A stretch of 39,586 nucleotides of DNA from Planctomycetaceae bacterium. Lineage in GTDB: Bacteria; Planctomycetota; Planctomycetia; Pirellulales; Pirellulaceae. A program made the position numbers and the translations under genes. The notes beneath the pieces are model-generated. The model did no database searches, was not told the origin of the DNA, and worked only from the letters and a program-made list of their open reading frames with translations. Shown here one piece after another: positions 33,742 through 39,586 of this stretch. Location: NCBI GenBank assembly GCA_016794985.1, contig JAEUIQ010000049.1, positions 1 to 39,586 on the forward strand, written 5' to 3'. The first letter of the stretch is position 1. Every line of letters begins with the position of its first letter.

Positions 33742-34065
33742 GCCTATGCCTTCCATGGGAAACTGAGTTTGTTGCGGAATTTTCTTGGCCTAAACGCCCT
33801 TGGGCGCAATCATAACGTCAGCCGAAATTATGCACGATCGGCGTCAAGCCACCAATCCGAATTTTCACTGGTTGCGGTTCCACCCCGACGGTGCACCCAA
33901 ACTTCTATATTTGATGGAATATATTAATGCGTGGATACCCGGGTATATGGCGAGGCGGCAACTTGGGGTTGTTGGTTCTCTGGCATTTTTGTACTGTCCC
34001 GGTTGAAACTCGGGCAGCCAGCACCGGATGCCCGCCCGCCTACTATTCGCAAGGATGCGAATCTC
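33742..34065. other. Divergent intergenic region, 324 bp
   Basis: This region lies between the SEC-C gene (minus) and the secretin gene (plus) and must carry both promoters. A local AT-rich stretch TATTTGATGGAATATATTAA at 33907-33926 stands out from the GC-rich surroundings. I see no clear operator, hairpin or ORF. Confidence 0.4.
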
Positions 34066-37000
34066 GTGTTTCATTCAACGCCACAATTACAGCCTAGTGC
34101 CGCTGTTTGGTCTCGGTTAGGCCAATACGGCTTGGCGACCACATTATTGCTGGCATTTTCAGTGAATCCGCACGTTTCCTGGTGTCGAGCGAGCCAAACA
34201 ACGGTTTCGGCGTCAGAGGCCATTTCCGATGAGCCTTGGCAGACAATCTCACTTGAGGCTTCCAAGCTGGATGCTGCGGAAGGATTGCTTCAAGATTTGT
34301 TTGGACAACGGGCCGATACAACGATCTTGCTCGATCGACGCCGAAATGAAATTCGCATCTCAGGGCCGGTTGAAGTGCGGCGCCAGGCGGCGCGGGTTGC
34401 CACGGCCTTCGGTTATGTTCCACCAAGTGATGACGCACCGAATTCCCGAGCAGATTCCGGGACGCTGCCACCTCTTTCCAATTCGAATCCATCGATCGGA
34501 TCGGACCTGATGGGAAGTGCCGCCGCCCGCTTATTGCCCGAAACAGCCGCTCGGCAACGGGCAAACAGCCCCCTTTCCGACTCGATTCTCAAGCCTCGCC
34601 AAAGAAGTCAAGCGATTCCAGCCTATCAACGCCAGGCCTACATCGATCGAGTGACCGCATTGTTGGGTGGCAAGTTGCAACGCCAAACCAGGCAGGGGCA
34701 ACCGATCTATCTTTACCCAGTTGACTCCAATCGCTACGTGGCGTTTTCATTCGATGAATCCACCAACCAAATTCGATTTGAAGGCGACCCGGCCCTAGTC
34801 CGGCAGATGGAAAGCCTTACCCAGGCCTTATTGGACATCGCACCAAACGCGGAAAGCGGCATCGGATTGGTGCGATCTCAGCGAACGGATCGGCACAAGT
34901 TGACTCGAGTGCTAAACGCGTATTTGGATTCGGTTGCTGTGCCCAAAGCCGCGACCGAGTCGCCAGCGAATTCGGCGATTGATCCTGAAAAAAGCGACCA
35001 CACCCCAAAGCCCGCCGGGCCCCCGTCTTCGAGCCCAACGTCCGGAATTCCGGCCCCACGCATCATTCGGCCTCTTTCGGACCCGGCTACCAGTCGTCCA
35101 CAAGTGCGTCCGGTCAGTTTCTTGAGCCCGATCATCAATCAAGACTTGGAAGTGCCATCCGCGACCCTCCAGTTTCAAGACGATACCGGTCGCCCGCAGC
35201 AAGGAACAATCCCCGACTTTGGACGCAACATTGAAGTCGAGTTCTTGCCCGATTTGGACGTAATCATCTTGCGAGGACGAAATCAAGACCTCGAACAACT
35301 AGCCGAGATCATCGAACGACTCGAACAACTCAGCGAACAGACGCAACCGGAAGTTGAGGTTTATCAGTTGCAGCACGTTTCGGCAGATGCGATGGCGACC
35401 TTGATTGCGCAGGTTGACAATGACTTGATTCGCGGTCGGCAGGGCCGAGTCACCATCACCTCGTTGAGCAAACCCAATTCACTATTGCTCATCGGTTGGG
35501 GAGATGCCGTGTTGGCGATCAAGGACTTGATTCAAAAATTGGATCAACCTGTCGCGCCTGAAGCGCAATTCAAAGTCTACCAACTCAAAAATGCGACGGC
35601 AGCCGCTGTCCAAACATCGCTCACAACCTTTTTGGCAAACCGAACAGCATTGGGCCTACGGGCTCGATTGATGGCCGACACCCGTACCAACTCGATTATT
35701 GTCAGTGCCAGCCCGCGTGATTTCGAGGAAATCGATCGCATTGTCGAAGAAATGGATCGACCCGAGGGCATGGCGACTTCGCGTGGGCAGGTCGTCATTG
35801 CGAAGCATGTTTTGGCCACGGACTTGGCGCAGACATTACAGTTGGCGATCAGTGCGATTCAAACCGGGGATAGCCGGTCGGCAATCCTGGAGTTGTTGAC
35901 AATCGATGAGTCAGGAGCGGAAGTCATCCGCTCAGGAGCATTGGATAACGTTTCGGTGACTCCGCAGCCGCGCACCAATTCGGTGTTGGTCACGGCTCCG
36001 CCGGAATCTTTGCCTTTGTTGCTGTCGCTGCTTGAACAATTGGATCAACCGGGCTCGTCAGCACAAATGAAAATCTTCCGTATTCAGAACAGCGATGCTG
36101 CCAGTATCGTTCAAGTCTTGCGCTCGCTGTTGCCATCAGAAACCACCACGACTCAACCGTTTCGTCTGCCCAATAGCGGTGTCGCCAGTTCGGTGGTGCC
36201 GTTGCGATTCTCCATCGATACCCGCACCAATAGCCTGTTGGCTATCGGAAATGAAGCGGACCTGAATGTGGTGGAAGCCTTGGTCTTACGGCTGGACGAA
36301 AAAGGCGCTTTGGATCGTCAAACGGTGGTCTATCACTTGAAGAACGCACCGGCTCGGGATATCTCTGCTGCGATCAATCAATTCTTGGTGAATCAACGTC
36401 AATTGAATCAGGCCGCACCGGGCTCGACCAACCCGTACCAACAATTGGAACAGGAAGTGATCATTGTACCGGAGCCGGTCGGGAATCGCTTGATCCTCAG
36501 TGCGACCAGCCGCTACTTTGATGAAGTATCCAAGTTGATTCAGAAACTTGATGAGGCACCGCCGCAAGTCATGATTCAAGTCCTGATTGCCGAAGTGGCC
36601 CTCAACAGCGCCGATGAATTTGGGATCGAACTTGGGCTACAAGATACGGTTTTGTTCGATCGCAGTTTGCTGGGAGATTTGCTGACAACGGTCAATTCAA
36701 CGACGACCTCGACACCGGCAGGCGTGGTCACCGTGACCGAGGAAATCATCCAAGCAGCTTCCAACCAACCGGGGTTCAATTTCAATTCGACGGGACCGCT
36801 GGGCAATAGCGGATCGCAGCGCGCCTTGGCCAACAGTAAGACGACGGGAGGGCAGGGCATTTCTAACTTTGCGGTGGGGCGAGTCAACAACGAGTTAGGA
36901 TTTGGTGGCTTGGTACTATCGGCCAGTGGTCGCAATGTGTCAGCCCTGCTGCGAGCCTTGCAAGAATCTCGACGGTTAGAAATCCTCTCACGGCCACAAA

Positions 37001-37662
37001 TCCGCAGTCTCGACAATCAACCGGCCTACATCCAAGTTGGCCAAAAGGTACCACGCATCACTGGTTCCGTTGTCAACCAAAATGGACAGACCAATACGGT
37101 TGACTTGGAGAATGTCGGACTAATCCTCGGGGTCACGCCGCGAATTTCGCCTGATGGAATGGTGGTCATGGAAGTTGACGCCGAAAAGAGTCAATTGGGT
37201 GCCGAAATCGATGGGATTCCGATTACGGTTTCAAATGATGGCACGATCATTCGTTCCCCGAGAATTGAAACGACAACCGCGCAAACGACGGTCAGCGCTG
37301 CCAGTGGCGAAACCATCGTTTTGGGCGGATTGATCTCGAAGTCGCAGCAACAAGTGAATCGCAAAGTACCTTGGCTGGGTGACATACCACTCTTGGGACG
37401 ACTCTTTCGCTTTGACAGCGACATCGGCAAGCGGACCGAGTTGGTGATCATCTTGACTCCGCACGTGATTCGCTCGTCTTACGACAACGAACGAATCAAA
37501 GAGTTGGAATTGGCTCGCATGAGTTGGTGCGCTGCAGACGTTTACGACATTCACGGCGACATCAATTTGGATCAGCGTTTCTACGATCTGGAGGCCGAGA
37601 CGCACGTTGTCTATCCAAACGGCGCGCCGCCGGAATTGCCCGTGTTGGAGAGCAAGAAGTAG
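34066..37662 (+). CDS. Very long secretin (GspD/PilQ-type outer-membrane channel)
   Basis: I read 1198 residues from a GTG at 34066 with AAGGA ten bases upstream; the open frame extends to a GTG at 33931 but that part looks non-coding. A signal segment (GLATTLLLAFSVNPHVSWCRA) is near residues 23-43. After about 380 residues of linker and variable sequence come five secretin-N-like domains starting near 428 (EVYQLQHVSADAMATLI), 501 (KVYQLKNATAAAVQTSL), 574 (VIAKHVLATDLAQTLQL), 667 (KIFRIQNSDAASIVQVL) and 751 (VVYHLKNAPARDISAAI), each ending in a LDxP-like helix. The C-terminal secretin channel has ILSRPQIRSLDNQPAYIQVG (973) and VPWLGDIPLLGRLFRF (1098) with LVIILTPHVI. Most GspD proteins have three or four N domains and about 650 residues. 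No other secretion gene is here. Confidence 0.93.
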   Translation: MFHSTPQLQPSAAVWSRLGQYGLATTLLLAFSVNPHVSWCRASQTTVSASEAISDEPWQTISLEASKLDAAEGLLQDLFGQRADTTILLDRRRNEIRISGPVEVRRQAARVATAFGYVPPSDDAPNSRADSGTLPPLSNSNPSIGSDLMGSAAARLLPETAARQRANSPLSDSILKPRQRSQAIPAYQRQAYIDRVTALLGGKLQRQTRQGQPIYLYPVDSNRYVAFSFDESTNQIRFEGDPALVRQMESLTQALLDIAPNAESGIGLVRSQRTDRHKLTRVLNAYLDSVAVPKAATESPANSAIDPEKSDHTPKPAGPPSSSPTSGIPAPRIIRPLSDPATSRPQVRPVSFLSPIINQDLEVPSATLQFQDDTGRPQQGTIPDFGRNIEVEFLPDLDVIILRGRNQDLEQLAEIIERLEQLSEQTQPEVEVYQLQHVSADAMATLIAQVDNDLIRGRQGRVTITSLSKPNSLLLIGWGDAVLAIKDLIQKLDQPVAPEAQFKVYQLKNATAAAVQTSLTTFLANRTALGLRARLMADTRTNSIIVSASPRDFEEIDRIVEEMDRPEGMATSRGQVVIAKHVLATDLAQTLQLAISAIQTGDSRSAILELLTIDESGAEVIRSGALDNVSVTPQPRTNSVLVTAPPESLPLLLSLLEQLDQPGSSAQMKIFRIQNSDAASIVQVLRSLLPSETTTTQPFRLPNSGVASSVVPLRFSIDTRTNSLLAIGNEADLNVVEALVLRLDEKGALDRQTVVYHLKNAPARDISAAINQFLVNQRQLNQAAPGSTNPYQQLEQEVIIVPEPVGNRLILSATSRYFDEVSKLIQKLDEAPPQVMIQVLIAEVALNSADEFGIELGLQDTVLFDRSLLGDLLTTVNSTTTSTPAGVVTVTEEIIQAASNQPGFNFNSTGPLGNSGSQRALANSKTTGGQGISNFAVGRVNNELGFGGLVLSASGRNVSALLRALQESRRLEILSRPQIRSLDNQPAYIQVGQKVPRITGSVVNQNGQTNTVDLENVGLILGVTPRISPDGMVVMEVDAEKSQLGAEIDGIPITVSNDGTIIRSPRIETTTAQTTVSAASGETIVLGGLISKSQQQVNRKVPWLGDIPLLGRLFRFDSDIGKRTELVIILTPHVIRSSYDNERIKELELARMSWCAADVYDIHGDINLDQRFYDLEAETHVVYPNGAPPELPVLESKK

Positions 37663-37663
37663 C

Positions 37664-38920
37664 ATGCGTCGTGACTCGATAAAATACAATCTGCTGTTGT
37701 GGTTCGTGTTGCTGGCCTTCGGATCAAGTAGCGGATGCTCTTCGTTTCTTTCCTCGGGATCATCTTCCTCCAAGTGGCCCTGGAGCAAGTCCGAAGAACA
37801 GAAACCACTACCGACGCGAATTCTGACGATTTGGACGGATGCGGTACATCATCAAGCCGGTCAAAAAGCGAAACGCGGGTTCGGCGGTCGGGTCGTGTTT
37901 TATGCAGAAGGCGAACGACCGATTCAAGTCGATGGAACGCTGACGATTTACGTATTTGCGGATGAAGCAGGACGAGAAAGCGCCTCACCAGAACGCAAGT
38001 TTGTTTTCGGTGCAGCTGAATTGAAACGACACTACAGCACATGTAGTTTGGGCGATTCTTATAGTGTCTGGCTACCTTGGGATGAAGTCGGAGGACCAGC
38101 GCGGCAATTGACCTTGATCGCTCGTTTTGATTCAAGCAACGGTGGCACCGTGATGTCGGACCCGGCCAAGAAGATGCTGCCTGGTATAGCGAAACGGAAT
38201 GAACCAAGCGACGCCGAGGCAACTTCCAGCCCCACGAGTATCTCGTCGGAACAATCGGTTAGCTCGGAAGAGCATGCGGGAGAATGGCCCCCATTGCCAG
38301 AATCCAGTCGATCAAATGATAGCACCGCGCCGAAAGTACCTGCTGCATTGCCAGATGCCCCCGCCCCGTCTCGCGCAGGACGATCCATCGCGGAGATTTT
38401 ACGCGAGCAAGATCATGGGGCGATTCCCCTTTCTAAAACCGTCCTTCCGCCTGACGCCCCAAGTGGTGGTGTAGCTCAAGTTGGCTATCACGAAGAAGAA
38501 ACGGAGATGAATTCATCGCAACCACGAGAGTCGTTCCGTTCGTCCACAGCTCGAGTCGAAACGATTCAGTTGGGCGATCTTCGCTCCCAAGCCAACTCGA
38601 TTGTTAATGTCCCGCAGCATCTCTTGCAGTCGGGGTCGATGGACGAAGCCGAAGTGAAGTTGGAGCACCCATCGGTTTCAGAATCGGAAAGTTTGGAAAC
38701 GGAGTCTGTTATTCAGCGGACAACGGTTTCTTACGGCACACCCGGACTGAGACGTGACGCGTTCAATCCGGGTGAAGCATCGGTCTCGCAATCGATAGAT
38801 TCCACGGATGAGCCTCGTCACGAGCCTTGGCAGCGTCGTTCAAGAACGATGGGTAGTAACCGTCGTACGATCGCCGAATCTCGCCGGGAGGCCATGCAAG
38901 ACCGCCGCCCGACTCCCTGA
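37664..38920 (+). CDS. Lipoprotein encoded after the secretin
   Basis: The protein has 418 residues from the ATG at 37664, one base after the secretin stop. A lipobox (LLAFGSSSGC, Cys at 25) follows an LLLWFVLL hydrophobic core. Residues about 45-165 form a beta-rich domain (ILTIWTDAVHHQAGQKAKRG, VVFYAEGERPIQVDGTLTIY, YSVWLPWDEVGGPARQLTLI). The rest is Ser/Pro/Glu-rich, likely disordered, and ends with Arg-rich sequence. The tight coupling suggests a role with the secretin, for example as a pilotin-like or assembly lipoprotein, although it does not look like any known pilotin. The family is not recognised. Confidence 0.85.
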   Translation: MRRDSIKYNLLLWFVLLAFGSSSGCSSFLSSGSSSSKWPWSKSEEQKPLPTRILTIWTDAVHHQAGQKAKRGFGGRVVFYAEGERPIQVDGTLTIYVFADEAGRESASPERKFVFGAAELKRHYSTCSLGDSYSVWLPWDEVGGPARQLTLIARFDSSNGGTVMSDPAKKMLPGIAKRNEPSDAEATSSPTSISSEQSVSSEEHAGEWPPLPESSRSNDSTAPKVPAALPDAPAPSRAGRSIAEILREQDHGAIPLSKTVLPPDAPSGGVAQVGYHEEETEMNSSQPRESFRSSTARVETIQLGDLRSQANSIVNVPQHLLQSGSMDEAEVKLEHPSVSESESLETESVIQRTTVSYGTPGLRRDAFNPGEASVSQSIDSTDEPRHEPWQRRSRTMGSNRRTIAESRREAMQDRRPTP

Positions 38921-39025
38921 GACGATTTGTTTTTATGGTTGCAACGCCGTCTGAATGACCATCAGCCTGTTACTGCACCCAGGAAAAAACTCTTCTCCCC
39001 AACGCCCCGAAGCCTATTGCCCAGC

Positions 39026-39096
39026 GATCATCAGCCCGAATGTCCGACACAATTGCCGATCGCAAACGTTGGGCTCGATGATCATCGGCCCGAATG
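39026..39096. repeat. 17-bp direct repeats in the right-hand non-coding end
   Basis: The 666-bp stretch 38921-39586 has no gene I can support. GATCATCAGCCCGAATG (39026-39042) and GATCATCGGCCCGAATG (39080-39096) differ at one base and are 54 bp apart; a weaker match GACCATCAGCCTG lies at 38957. The open frame across them (38927-39235, plus) is Pro/Arg-rich and looks like a by-product of the repeats. Confidence 0.6.
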
Positions 39097-39212
39097 GACC
39101 GAAACAGCCCTAGCCGGTGTGCGCGAGCCACCGGTTAGATTGACATCACCTTCAGAAAAGGCTTGGCGGGTTGCACAATTTTGCGGAACGCCAGCTCCGT
39201 CGCGGCCGCTGC

Positions 39213-39338
39213 GGCTGGTAAAAGATGATGGGTAAAAGATGAAAACCATCGGCATCACACGACGATCGCTACTTCCTTCACCGAACAACGGAACACTCCC
39301 CACTGCCAAAATCGTTTACCCCAGATCTTTTACCAACC
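39213..39338. mobile_element. Candidate MITE-like element, 126 bp
   Basis: The left end (39213-39240) and the reverse complement of the right end (39311-39338) match at 23 of 28 positions and share GGTAAAAGAT and GGGTAAA. The interior has no gene, although one minus-strand frame is open. Long imperfect terminal inverted repeats around a short non-coding core are typical of miniature inverted-repeat elements; no transposase and no clear target-site duplication was seen. A structured RNA is the alternative. Confidence 0.5.
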
Positions 39339-39424
39339 ATTCAGCCCCACCATCGTTCACAGCATAGAAACAAAACTCGCGGGGGACGTCCGGGGACACA
39401 CATTATTCCGTGGAGTAACCTTGA

Positions 39425-39517
39425 GACAACCACTATCTCGAGCTCATCGAAGACTTGGGTTATGGCTTCGACGCGAGCAACACTCGCCAACCGCTGATCG
39501 ACGCTAATCGACGCTAA
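39425..39517 (+). pseudogene. Decayed coding fragment at right edge
   Basis: Directly after a TGA, 30 codons read DNHYLELIEDLGYGFDASNT and RQPLIDANRR before TAA. The composition is protein-like and unlike the surroundings, but there is no start codon and the family is not recognised. An 10-bp direct duplication (TCGACGCTAA twice) ends it. I take it for the remnant of a gene; chance is possible. Confidence 0.3.
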
Positions 39518-39586
39518 TACCAGAAACGAGTCAGACGAAGGTCAATCACTTCGAGCAACGCCAACCGCCATGGGCATTTTGATTTT

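Noticed and set aside
34066..38920. A complete type II secretion or type IV pilus locus
   Set aside because: Only the secretin and one lipoprotein are present; no ATPase, inner-membrane platform or pseudopilin genes lie nearby.
38927..39235. 102-codon plus-strand frame after the lipoprotein
   Set aside because: Pro/Arg/Ser-rich, spans the 17-bp direct repeats, has no signal upstream, and ends within the MITE-like arm.

Overview
This window looks like chromosomal DNA of a planctomycete, most likely a Pirellulales relative. The basis is gene content and architecture: a DUF1080-type glycoside hydrolase, a LamG/purple-acid-phosphatase-like secreted phosphoesterase, a cytochrome c/copper-monooxygenase protein beside a redoxin, SHD1-like domains, a Val/Thr/Gln/Glu repeat secreted protein, a very long secretin, and many secreted proteins known only from that phylum. 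This assignment is inference; no rRNA or tRNA gene is visible to confirm it. Layout, left to right. 1-148: tandem 70-bp hairpin repeats. 170-5222 (minus): DUF1080 hydrolase, a secreted LTxxQ-like protein, a small secreted protein that appears frameshifted, and a large secreted phosphoesterase. 5428-7871 (minus): a tightly packed operon of a 90-aa antitoxin-like gene, a 22-codon remnant of an HNH nuclease, ribD, and a membrane-anchored protein. The first three are chained by ATGA stop/start overlaps, and a 16-bp perfect palindrome sits on the first start codon. 8041-10391 (plus): a putative zinc metallopeptidase with a very basic N-terminal tail, coupled by ATGA to an ATP-grasp (D-Ala-D-Ala-ligase-like) enzyme. 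10820-14801 (plus): an ECF sigma factor, a membrane protein in the anti-sigma position, a cytochrome c/copper-monooxygenase-like protein and a redoxin, apparently one operon. 15173-16123: a secreted protein with two SHD1-like segments. 16124-16767: intergenic, repeat-bearing. 16768-20278 (plus): a membrane-anchored unknown followed by a complete TRAP transporter (DctP, DctQ, DctM). 20494-20910: a two-CBS protein, converging on ftsH (21096-23339, minus), which follows a lipoate-ligase-family gene. 24481-26016 and 26215-26613 (plus): a repeat-rich secreted protein and a small CxxCH protein, ended by a 17-bp-stem bidirectional terminator. 26813-28214 (minus): a TPR protein and a YhdH/AcuI-type reductase. 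28390-32681 (plus): a 1161-aa secreted unknown and an inositol-monophosphatase-family enzyme, converging on a SEC-C protein (32719-33741, minus). 34066-38920 (plus): a very long secretin and a lipoprotein. 38921-39586: non-coding, with a MITE-like inverted-repeat element and a decayed coding fragment. Nothing here is a classical defence island, prophage or CRISPR locus. The best candidates for less-described biology are the metallopeptidase/ATP-grasp pair, the broken antitoxin-like/HNH module captured upstream of ribD, and the ECF-sigma-linked copper oxidase operon.
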